Below the pieces are notes generated by a model that did no database searches, was not told the DNA's origin, and saw only the letters and a program-made list of their open reading frames with translations. Made by a program: the position numbers and the translations under genes. 5,594 bases of DNA, taken from contig DAOWMA010000162.1 in the NCBI GenBank assembly GCA_030643345.1, forward strand, positions 1 to 5,594, given 5' to 3'. The stretch comes from Spirochaetaceae bacterium. Lineage in GTDB: Bacteria > Spirochaetota > Spirochaetia > B11-G9. Positions 1 to 5,476 of this stretch are shown one piece after another (the stretch's first letter is position 1; every line of letters starts with the position of its first letter).

Positions 1-1
1 A

Positions 2-213
2 CCCATGACAAAATTATGGGAGAAAAGTCTGAAGCTCTGTCCCCTCCCTCTTGATAAAGAACCGCTTTTTCACAACAATACTTTTTTCCCGATGAAGTGG
101 GAGGGGTATACGTTGAAGAATATGAAATATTTGAAGAATCTTGTTATGGATTTAAACAAACAAAATGTGTAACAGTTCAGATAACTGAAAGGGAACTGTA
201 TTATCTAATTTAG
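2..213 (+). pseudogene. Possible 3' remnant of an unrecognised gene, split between two frames
   Basis: Two overlapping plus-strand frames together look like the end of one protein. The first is open from the left edge (base 2, with an ATG at 5) to a TAA at 170-172. The second is open from 58 to a TAG at 211-213, and has no ATG start of its own. The second frame reads as a plausible protein tail rich in charged and aromatic residues, ending ERELYYLI. Changing from the first frame to the second at the TTTTTTC run (82-88) needs a single -1 step and gives a product of about 69 residues if the ATG at 5 is the start. I recognise no family. The end overlaps the 3' end of the mazF reading frame by 9 bases, in convergent orientation. 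Alternatives are an indel-broken pseudogene, a sequencing error in the T run, a real -1 frameshift, or chance open frames. Confidence 0.3.
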
Positions 214-549
214 GGCAAGATGAATTTTAATAGCCTTCTCCACTTTTTCCAAATGTTTTTCTTCTAATTTACCAATGAAGGATATACACCTGCTTTTATC
301 TAATGTTCGTATTTGATCAGCCTTTGCTTTTGAGTTTTTTTGAAGATTAACATTTGTCTACTTAATAATAATCTCAAATGAGTAAAGTTTATCAATATTA
401 CGAGATGTAATTGGAATAATTGTAACTGTACACGAGAACTTATTTCCTGTATTATTTGAAATGACTATGGCTGGTCTTGTTTTAGCAATCTCATTACCGA
501 TAATCGGGTCAAGAGCGCATAGGTAGATTTCTCCCCGCTTAATATTCAT
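205..549 (-). pseudogene. mazF: MazF/PemK-type endoribonuclease toxin, interrupted by an in-frame amber codon
   Basis: MazF toxins are sequence-specific RNases that cleave mRNA and are neutralised by the antitoxin encoded just upstream. From the ATG at 549 the first 63 codons give the MazF N-terminal half: KRGEIYLCALDP, then KTRPAIVISN with R25, and IIPITSR with T48. These match the catalytic Arg25 and Thr48 of Bacillus subtilis MazF by position. A TAG at 358-360 then stops translation. The same frame continues without any shift for 50 more codons to a second TAG at 205-207, and this part holds the expected MazF C-terminal half, including DQIRTLDKSR and a final helix ending KIHLALN. The total of 114 positions is a normal MazF length. 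The 63-residue product would lack the C-terminal strands and helix and is probably inactive. The gene overlaps mazE by 11 bases. Its Shine-Dalgarno-like GGATGG (551-556) lies inside the last mazE codons. A nonsense mutation is the simplest reading; a sequencing error or amber readthrough remains possible. Confidence 0.87.
358..360 (-). other. Premature amber (TAG) codon inside mazF
   Basis: On the minus strand this codon reads TAG after FEIIIK and before TNVNLQKNSK. Homologous MazF proteins read through this place with an ordinary residue in the loop before the QIRT motif. One base change from AAG, GAG, CAG or TGG would create it. TAG also ends the 196-residue protein gene at 4051-4053, so amber appears to act as an ordinary stop in this genome. 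Confidence 0.85.
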
Positions 550-781
550 TCCATCCGCTTAAATCTGAATTTTCGAACTCTTTTGTAATATTAAGACTTT
601 CTTCTCTCCGTGCTTTATATCCCTCTTCCAATTGCTCTTTTAGAGCAATCCCTTCCAGTTTTGTAATTTTTTGCTGCACTGCATCGGCAATAAACCTGCT
701 TCTTTGTCCACGTTTTATGAAAGAATCCATCTTTACTGCAAGATTATCGGGTAGTGTAATGTTTAATCGTACTGTATTCAT
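539..781 (-). CDS. mazE: Ribbon-helix-helix antitoxin, MazE/CopG-like
   Basis: This is the antitoxin partner of the adjacent MazF-type toxin. It is expected to bind the toxin through its C-terminal tail and to repress the shared promoter through its N-terminal DNA-binding domain. The 80-residue protein starts TVRLNITLPDNLAVKMDSF, a typical ribbon-helix-helix beta strand followed by helix. SRFIADAVQQKI is the second helix, so the domain spans about residues 3-39. A charged linker leads to a tail ending LSGWNEY, the usual acidic/aromatic toxin-binding type. The start is supported by a strong Shine-Dalgarno GGAGAGG at 786-792, four bases before the ATG. Its stop lies 11 bases inside mazF, so the two genes are translationally coupled. 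The gene looks intact although the toxin is interrupted, so it may now be an orphan antitoxin. The symbol denotes the functional class; it is a ribbon-helix-helix protein and not a homologue of the AbrB-fold E. coli MazE. Confidence 0.85.
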   Translation of the reverse strand: MNTVRLNITLPDNLAVKMDSFIKRGQRSRFIADAVQQKITKLEGIALKEQLEEGYKARREESLNITKEFENSDLSGWNEY

Positions 782-815
782 TATACCTCTCCAAATATGC
801 TATTCTATACATATA

Positions 816-844
816 ATAATACAGATAAAGCTGTGTATTTTCAA
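816..844 (-). promoter_or_regulatory. Predicted sigma-70-type promoter of mazEF with overlapping inverted repeat
   Basis: Read on the minus strand, TTGAAA (839-844) is followed by a 17-base spacer and TATTAT (816-821), then the mazE ribosome binding site and ATG. An imperfect inverted repeat, AATACAG (818-824) against CTGTGTATT (831-839), covers the spacer and the -10 element. That is where a ribbon-helix-helix antitoxin would be expected to bind to shut off its own operon. The -35 begins only 14 bases past the gpsA stop codon, so some read-through from gpsA is also likely. Confidence 0.6.
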
Positions 845-857
845 GAAAATTGGTTTG

Positions 858-1928
858 TTAAAGGTCCATCCCCCTCAGCATTTCCCCCAAACCTGTTGAC
901 GCCTGCAATTCTCTGTTGAGAATTCTGTAAACCATATTACAAATCGGCAGTTTAAGTTTGTATTGGGAAGCCAGTTTGTGTACAAAACGTGCAGCTACTA
1001 TCCCCTCAGGCAGATATCCTATTTCATCGATATTAGTAATAAGATCATCGAGGTTTTCAAATTTGGCAATCCTTCTATCCTTTATTATTTCCCCGCCGAA
1101 TCTCCTGTTTCTTCCATATTTACTTCTACATGTTACATCCAGATCGCCTACTCCGGCTATAGAAGTGAATGTCTCCGGATACTCAGAACCAAGGGCAGTT
1201 CCCAGAGCTTGAATTTCGTTTAATCCTGCTGCAAGAAGGAGGGATTCTGAATTGTCTCCAAAATTATCAGATAGTTCCATAAGAGCATCAAGCATTCCAA
1301 AAGCAATAGCAATTATATTTTTTACAGCTCCTGCAGTCTGTACTCCCTCAACATCCAGAGAAGGGAAGACAAGCATGTTAGGTGATGAAAGGAGTTCTCT
1401 GATTTTAATTGCATTTTTACCGTTTTTTGATGCACTTATAAGGCCTGTCAATTTGCCACGGGCAACCTCTTCTGCATGACTTGGACCGGAAATATAAACA
1501 AGAGAGTTTCTATAAAAACCTGGAAGATAATCTTCAAGGGACTTCAAAATCAGTGAGGGCCCCGAGGGGGCTTCGATAAAACCTTTTGTCAGTATACCAA
1601 TTACAGTCTTCCCTTCTGCTATACCCGGTATATGGATGAGTTTTTTTACTATATTCATTATGTAAAGAGACGGGGAGGCTATTATTAAAAAATCCTTGTT
1701 TCCAGCAGCTTCCTCAATATTTGAAGTTGCAATCAGTGTTTCCGGAAGATCTACTCCTGGAAGAAAACGTTCATTAATATGTTCATTATTTATACTGTCA
1801 ACGACTCCTTCCATAAAATCCCATACTGTAACAGAGTGCCCATTGTCTGCAATTACTTTTGCAGCTGCCGTACCCCAGGCACCGGCACTAATTACGCCAA
1901 CTTTTTTCCCCGTTAGATTAGTTCCCAT
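858..1928 (-). CDS. gpsA: Glycerol-3-phosphate dehydrogenase [NAD(P)+]
   Basis: This cytosolic enzyme reduces dihydroxyacetone phosphate to sn-glycerol 3-phosphate, the backbone precursor for phospholipids. The 356-residue protein has an N-terminal Rossmann fold (about 9-39) with the fingerprint SAGAWG at 14-19. It continues with LTKGF at 113-117, GPSHAEEVA at 148-156, the catalytic lysine in GAVKN (K203), AGVGDLDVTC at 258-267 and the substrate-binding GRNRRFGG at 272-279. A helical C-terminal part carries PEGIVA and LPICNMVYRIL. Length is slightly above the usual 330-340. The first glycine of the nucleotide-binding GxGxxG motif is replaced by serine (S14), which is unusual but probably tolerated. 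The ATG lies 1 base after the ndk stop (TGA-T-ATG), so translation is probably coupled to ndk; no strong ribosome binding site of its own is visible. Transcription most likely comes from the ndk promoter. Confidence 0.95.
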   Translation of the reverse strand: MGTNLTGKKVGVISAGAWGTAAAKVIADNGHSVTVWDFMEGVVDSINNEHINERFLPGVDLPETLIATSNIEEAAGNKDFLIIASPSLYIMNIVKKLIHIPGIAEGKTVIGILTKGFIEAPSGPSLILKSLEDYLPGFYRNSLVYISGPSHAEEVARGKLTGLISASKNGKNAIKIRELLSSPNMLVFPSLDVEGVQTAGAVKNIIAIAFGMLDALMELSDNFGDNSESLLLAAGLNEIQALGTALGSEYPETFTSIAGVGDLDVTCRSKYGRNRRFGGEIIKDRRIAKFENLDDLITNIDEIGYLPEGIVAARFVHKLASQYKLKLPICNMVYRILNRELQASTGLGEMLRGMDL

Positions 1929-1929
1929 A

Positions 1930-2379
1930 TCAATACCACTCTTTTAAGCTGTCTGAATAATTAATAATTTCTTCAGGTTTAAAGAAAATACTTATTTCAC
2001 GCACTGCAGTCTCTATGGAATCTGAAGCATGAACTATGTTTTTCTTAGTTGTGACCCCATAGTCACCTCTAATAGTTCCAGGTTCCGCACTATCAGGATT
2101 TGTTGCTCCTGCGAGCTTTCGAAGGGAAGGTATAGCATTTTCCCGTTCCAAAACCATCACTACTGCAGGATCTGAAGTCATATATTTTAGAAGAGGTTCA
2201 TAAAATGGCTTGCCAATATGTTCACTGTAATGTTTTTCTGCAATTTCAAGTGAGATTCTCATTGTTTTCATGGCCAGGATCCTAAAATCCTTAGTTTCAA
2301 ATCTGGAAATTATTTCGCCTACGAGTCTCCGCTGAAGAGCTCCAGGTTTAATTATAGTAAATGTGCGTTCAATTGCCAT
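1930..2379 (-). CDS. ndk: Nucleoside diphosphate kinase
   Basis: Ndk transfers the terminal phosphate from ATP to other nucleoside diphosphates through a phosphohistidine, balancing NTP and dNTP pools in the cytosol. From the ATG at 2379 the protein has 149 residues, normal for the family. It shows MAIERTFTIIKP with K11, the substrate loop TNPDSAEPGTIRGDYG (93-108, with R104), and the active-site NIVHASDS with N114 and the phosphorylated H117. Two substitutions from the common consensus are seen: IKPGA in place of IKPDA, and HASDS in place of HGSDS. The frame is open further upstream to a TTG at 2427. The ATG at 2379 is preferred because it follows a strong AAGGGGG ribosome binding site, starts exactly where family members start, and the longer version would begin inside the predicted promoter. 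It is the first gene of an ndk-gpsA pair. Confidence 0.95.
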   Translation of the reverse strand: MAIERTFTIIKPGALQRRLVGEIISRFETKDFRILAMKTMRISLEIAEKHYSEHIGKPFYEPLLKYMTSDPAVVMVLERENAIPSLRKLAGATNPDSAEPGTIRGDYGVTTKKNIVHASDSIETAVREISIFFKPEEIINYSDSLKEWY

Positions 2380-2383
2380 TATG

Positions 2384-2390
2384 TCCCCCT
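2384..2390 (-). promoter_or_regulatory. Strong ribosome binding site deciding the ndk start
   Basis: The minus strand reads AAGGGGG followed by acata and then ATG at 2379. It fixes the start of ndk at this ATG and not at the upstream in-frame TTG at 2427. Confidence 0.75.
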
Positions 2391-2398
2391 TGCTGATA

Positions 2399-2427
2399 TG
2401 TATAGAGGATAATTTACTGATATTCAA
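2399..2427 (-). promoter_or_regulatory. Predicted sigma-70-type promoter of ndk-gpsA
   Basis: On the minus strand TTGAAT (2422-2427) and TATACA (2399-2404) are separated by exactly 17 bases. Transcription would start around 2390-2393, giving a very short leader ahead of the ndk ATG at 2379. Confidence 0.55.
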
Positions 2428-2467
2428 CCCGGATATAAATAGCTTATAAGGTTTTTTTACATCCCTA

Positions 2468-2495
2468 TTGAAAAATATCGAGTTTGTGATAGTAT
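2468..2495 (+). promoter_or_regulatory. Predicted sigma-70-type promoter of the serine protease gene
   Basis: TTGAAA (2468-2473), a 16-base spacer and TAGTAT (2490-2495) precede the GTG start at 2528. An AAGGAA ribosome binding site (2517-2522) lies 5 bases before that start. This promoter diverges from the ndk promoter, with 40 bases between the two -35 elements. The stretch between them contains the 8-base palindrome CTTATAAG (2443-2450), a possible regulator site. Confidence 0.5.
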
Positions 2496-2527
2496 CTCTA
2501 CTAATAAACTTATAGCAAGGAATCCCT

Positions 2528-4018
2528 GTGAAATCTTACCTCCTTAGATCAACCCTGATGGTTGCCACTATTTTAATTATTTGTCCCGCCTTTTTATTCT
2601 CAGTTGAAAAAACACTATCTCCTAAAGGGGAGTTGATATCGGGAAGGCCCACATCGGGTCATATTGATTTATCGGATGATGGCCAGGTGTATCAGACTTT
2701 TAAATTTAAAGTTCCTTCAGATGCTTTTTCAGTTAGGTTGACTGTCAGTAATTCTCCTGCAGATTTGGATATTTATGTAAAAAGGGGAGAGGAGATCCAG
2801 AACTATGATCTTGCCGATTACTTCAGCAATAGGGAGGATTATAACGAGAGTCTTCTAATAACAAGGCTGTCTGATATCCCTCTGGAGGATGATGTCTATT
2901 ACGTAGATATTACATATCAGAGAGATACTCTTCCTGTTATTAATGGAAACAGGGCATCAAATATATCGTTCAATATTATGATGGAGCTGAATAGCTATAT
3001 GATTACTGATACTCTTTTACCAGGAGTATCAGCCGGATATAAGCTTTTCCCTGAAAATGGGATGGCTGCTCTGTTTGCTCTCAAAATACCTAAAGGTACA
3101 GATGTATTCAGGATTGATTTGTTTAACACCACTGCAGATCTGGATCTTATGGTTTCATATGAGAATAAGATAATTACAAGGAGTATGAATGATTATCTAA
3201 GGGAGAGTCTGTTAGGAAGTGAAACACTAATCGTAGAAGGTTCTAACGGGCATCCTGTAAAATCAGGAATTTATTATATTTTAGTGTTTGATCAGGTTTC
3301 CAATGATCATCCCACATCTTTTTCAATGTTAGCTGGATTAGATATGGTCCCCCCAGCTGTTTTGACTGAAATTCCAAGTTTCCCGGCAGCAGGTGATGAA
3401 ATGCAGAATGTGCTGATGGCCACTGCTGAAATTATTGGGAATGCCGGAAAAGGATCCGGTTGTTTTGTCAGTTCAGCAGGGCATATTATTACCAACTGGC
3501 ATGTAATAGAAGATTTTACCGGCAAAGTATCTAAAGATATATTTGTAGCAATAAATCTTTCAAATGAGCTTCCGCCAATGGAACTTTTCAAAGCTGAATT
3601 AATTGATTATTCGGCCAGTAAGGACCTTGCATTACTAAAAATCTCCTCAGGATTATATGGGAATCCCATCCCCCCTGGTTATTTATTCCCCTATTTTACT
3701 TTGGAAAATACAGAATCTCTTAAGCTTGGACAGCCTCTGACCTATTTAGGTTACCCTGGAATAGGAGGGACCGGTTCCAGAGCATCAATATCACTAACCA
3801 GGGGTATAGTAAGCGGTTTTGAAAGAGCCAATGGAAATTTACTTGTTAAGACGGATGCAGAAATAAACAGCGGTAATTCCGGCGGTGCTGCAATAAATAC
3901 GTATTATGAGCTAATAGGATTTCCAACTGTAACTATTGGAGAAGACGCCGGGCAACTGGGGTATATTACACCGGTATCAATGATTCCCAGGGAATGGTTT
4001 CGGTACATAGGTCGTTAA
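2528..4018 (+). CDS. Exported trypsin/HtrA-like serine protease with two N-terminal PPC-like domains
   Basis: This is a predicted secreted or periplasmic serine endopeptidase of 496 residues. Residues 1-25 form a signal peptide: basic n-region with K2 and R7, hydrophobic core, likely cleavage near FLFS/VE. Two similar beta domains follow, about 30-152 and 156-270. Each has a pre-peptidase (PPC)-like pattern, seen in FSVRLTVSNSPADLDIYV (67-84) and again in FRIDLFNTTADLDLMV (194-209), with YYVDI and YYILVFD later. The protease domain, about 290-490, has GSGCFVSSAGHIITNWHV with catalytic H325, SKDLALLKI with D366, and INSGNSGGAAIN with nucleophile S451, so the triad is complete. No PDZ domain follows; the protein ends about 45 residues after the serine, unlike DegP/DegS. 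The start is GTG, chosen because AAGGAA sits 5 bases upstream and the signal peptide needs these residues; the next ATG (codon 11) would remove its basic part. The substrate is unknown. The 3' end converges on the next gene. Confidence 0.85.
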   Translation: MKSYLLRSTLMVATILIICPAFLFSVEKTLSPKGELISGRPTSGHIDLSDDGQVYQTFKFKVPSDAFSVRLTVSNSPADLDIYVKRGEEIQNYDLADYFSNREDYNESLLITRLSDIPLEDDVYYVDITYQRDTLPVINGNRASNISFNIMMELNSYMITDTLLPGVSAGYKLFPENGMAALFALKIPKGTDVFRIDLFNTTADLDLMVSYENKIITRSMNDYLRESLLGSETLIVEGSNGHPVKSGIYYILVFDQVSNDHPTSFSMLAGLDMVPPAVLTEIPSFPAAGDEMQNVLMATAEIIGNAGKGSGCFVSSAGHIITNWHVIEDFTGKVSKDIFVAINLSNELPPMELFKAELIDYSASKDLALLKISSGLYGNPIPPGYLFPYFTLENTESLKLGQPLTYLGYPGIGGTGSRASISLTRGIVSGFERANGNLLVKTDAEINSGNSGGAAINTYYELIGFPTVTIGEDAGQLGYITPVSMIPREWFRYIGR

Positions 4019-4050
4019 CCACACGTAGCCCTTACATATATACAATGACC

Positions 4051-4641
4051 CTACAATAGTTTTTCCAATTCCTCTTTTGCCTTTGATAGTGACTCACTAT
4101 ACTGGGTTTCCAGTTTCAGCAGGTTGGACTTCAATAATTCCATGAACTCCGGATCCTGTTCCGGTGAGAGTGCTACTTCATGACCGTACTGTTTTGCCAG
4201 CTCCTGTTGTTTTTGCATTAGTCGTGGTGCATACTGCTGTTTAATTGCTTCTATCAACTGACTGCGATTCTCAAGATACTGTGTGTAGAATTGTTTAATC
4301 TGTTCCATCATTACATCTACATCTTTTTTGTTTATATTAACTGAAATTAACCCAATAAGAATTTTATCAAAAAGCTCTTCGAAATTCTCAGTTTTAGGGA
4401 GGCGTAAATTTGAAAGGAGGGTCTTTTTTATACCTTTAATAAAGAACCTCCTGTTATCTCCTGAAAAACTTTTAATTTTCTTTTCAAGATCAGTTTTCTC
4501 AATATCCTTATTATATAGATAATCTGATGCAAATTTTTGGCCTTCTTTTGCAAGATTATCTGACTTTACTGTATCAGGATCGCTTTTTACGTCCTTTGTT
4601 CTCTCCATAGCTATCTCTAATGCTGATTTAATGAATGTCAT
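4051..4641 (-). CDS. Conserved hypothetical helical/coiled-coil protein, spirochaete type
   Basis: The function is unknown. The 196-residue protein has no signal peptide, membrane segment or cysteine and is predicted cytosolic and almost entirely helical. The N-terminus MTFIKSALEIAMERTKDVKSD followed by EGQKFASDYL resembles a family of uncharacterised spirochaete proteins as I remember them; this was not checked. A middle region (about 60-103) includes the basic stretch FIKGIKKTLLSNLRLPK. The C-terminal part is heptad-like: about 109-153, rich in glutamine (EQIKQFYTQYLENR, QKQQELAKQYG), and 164-196, rich in Leu/Glu/Lys, with a break at 157-163. The ATG at 4641 has a ribosome binding site GGAGAG (4649-4654) 7 bases upstream. 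The gene converges on the protease gene, 32 bases apart with no clear terminator between them, and diverges from the phosphoribosyltransferase gene. Confidence 0.8.
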   Translation of the reverse strand: MTFIKSALEIAMERTKDVKSDPDTVKSDNLAKEGQKFASDYLYNKDIEKTDLEKKIKSFSGDNRRFFIKGIKKTLLSNLRLPKTENFEELFDKILIGLISVNINKKDVDVMMEQIKQFYTQYLENRSQLIEAIKQQYAPRLMQKQQELAKQYGHEVALSPEQDPEFMELLKSNLLKLETQYSESLSKAKEELEKLL

Positions 4642-4689
4642 TGCTATTCTCTCCGTTAGTGAAGACGCTTAGTCTGCGCCCTAATAGGT

Positions 4690-4718
4690 AAAATACAACA
4701 TATTATTCCTAAAGTGAA
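4690..4718 (-). promoter_or_regulatory. Weak candidate promoter for the 196-residue protein gene
   Basis: On the minus strand TTCACT (4713-4718) and TATTTT (4690-4695) are 17 bases apart, each matching consensus at four of six positions. The -35 lies within one copy of a 9-base direct repeat, AGTGAAGAC on the plus strand at 4713-4721 and 4658-4666. Other alignments in this AT-rich stretch are possible. Confidence 0.3.
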
Positions 4719-4740
4719 GACCAACTCCTGAAAAAAGACC

Positions 4741-4769
4741 TTGATAAAAAGACAGCACTTCCATATTCT
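4741..4769 (+). promoter_or_regulatory. Predicted sigma-70-type promoter of the phosphoribosyltransferase gene
   Basis: TTGATA (4741-4746), a 17-base spacer and TATTCT (4764-4769) precede the ATG at 4801. A modest ribosome binding site, AAAGGCAGG at 4782-4790, follows. The short leader shows no riboswitch-like structure. Confidence 0.5.
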
Positions 4770-4800
4770 AAGAAAAAGAACAAAGGCAGGTTAAACTAGC

Positions 4801-5367
4801 ATGGAAAGGACAAATAACCAGGAACTAAGGGCAGCTTATAATCAGGCATCTCCCCGGAAGTTTTATCTCAGTTATAACCAGATACATAAAACAGTAAAAA
4901 GGCTGTCAGAAGAAATTATGTCTACCGGGTATGATCCTGATGTAATTGTTGCTATTGGTACAGGAGGGTTTATTCCTGCAAGAATGCTTAAGACATTTAT
5001 TAATAAACCTATATATACTGTTGGAATTTCTTATTATGATGAAAATAATAAGCCAAAAGATGAACCTGTAAAAATCCAGTGGATTGATGAGGTTGAAACC
5101 AAGCTGGAAGGGCGAAAGGTCCTTCTGGTGGATGAAGTTGATGATTCCCGAATTACTCTTGAATACTGTCTTCGTGAACTTTTAAGCCATAAACCTTCTG
5201 AAATTTCAGTAGCTGTTCTTCATAATAAAAACAAATTAAAAAAGGGTGTAATCCCGGATGAAGTATCACACTACTTTGTCGGGGATGAACTGGATGATCT
5301 CTGGATCTGCTATCCCTGGGATGCTGTTAATATAGATGAGCAGGAGAAAATGGCTGCTGGTGATTGA
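4801..5367 (+). CDS. Purine (hypoxanthine/xanthine/guanine) phosphoribosyltransferase, yeast Hpt1-like
   Basis: This is a predicted cytosolic purine-salvage enzyme that joins a purine base to PRPP to make the nucleotide. The 188-residue protein has the type I PRTase signature VLLVDEVDDSRITL at 107-120, with the acidic pair D114/D115 in the PRPP-binding loop. It also has AIGTGGFIPARML (51-63) and a base-binding C-terminal WICYPWDA (168-175). These blocks, with YLSYNQIHK (22-30), IQWID (92-96) and VLHNK (139-143), closely follow Saccharomyces Hpt1 as I remember it (DEVDDTRTTL, IIAIGGGGFIPARIL, TQWID, VLHDK, YPWES). They differ from the bacterial Hpt type with its VDDIxDTGxTL loop. About 20 extra residues precede the conserved part; the ATG at 4801 is the likely start. 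Exact base preference cannot be read from the sequence. ssb follows on the same strand after 109 bases. Confidence 0.85.
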   Translation: MERTNNQELRAAYNQASPRKFYLSYNQIHKTVKRLSEEIMSTGYDPDVIVAIGTGGFIPARMLKTFINKPIYTVGISYYDENNKPKDEPVKIQWIDEVETKLEGRKVLLVDEVDDSRITLEYCLRELLSHKPSEISVAVLHNKNKLKKGVIPDEVSHYFVGDELDDLWICYPWDAVNIDEQEKMAAGD

Positions 5368-5476
5368 AATCATATTTTATTAAAAAAAATCAATAAATTC
5401 CCCAAATTCCTGAATCAGCAGACTAAATTTACCAGTACTAGTATATAAGACTAACAAAATTATCAAGGAGTATGAA
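5368..5476 (+). other. Intergenic region upstream of ssb
   Basis: This AT-rich stretch between the phosphoribosyltransferase stop and ssb has no gene. It contains an A8 run (5383-5390) without a convincing stem before it, so I do not call a terminator. The 8-base palindrome TACTAGTA (5436-5443) overlaps a TATATA sequence (5442-5447) that could be a -10 element, but no good -35 is placed correctly. The ssb ribosome binding site AAGGAG (5465-5470) ends the region. Confidence 0.4.

Noticed and set aside
14..20. The protease as a lipoprotein, with a lipobox at C19
   Set aside because: The residues before the cysteine (LIIC) lack the small residue required at -1, and a normal signal peptidase I site fits better.
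358..360. Genome-wide amber recoding (for example pyrrolysine) as the reason for the TAG in mazF
   Set aside because: MazF does not use such a residue, and TAG also ends the 196-residue protein gene at its expected C-terminus, so a mutation or base error is more likely.
717..1947. Several plus-strand open frames of 60-86 codons over mazE and gpsA
   Set aside because: They lie antisense to strongly supported genes, show no protein-like motifs and have no convincing ribosome binding sites.
2380..2427. A longer ndk start at the in-frame TTG (2427), adding 16 residues
   Set aside because: The extension has no family match, its start falls within the predicted -35 element, and the ATG at 2379 has a much better ribosome binding site and fits the family length.
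3307..3591. A 94-codon minus-strand open frame within the protease gene
   Set aside because: It is antisense to the conserved protease domain including the catalytic histidine, and its translation has no recognisable features.
4019..4050. A bidirectional terminator between the convergent protease gene and the 196-residue protein gene
   Set aside because: Only a weak ATATAT-type symmetry is present, with no stable stem and no T run on either strand.
5365..5400. A terminator after the phosphoribosyltransferase gene (ATTGA / TCAAT around an A8 run)
   Set aside because: The stem is only five AT-rich pairs with a long loop, and the homopolymer on the plus strand is A, not T, and lies inside the loop.
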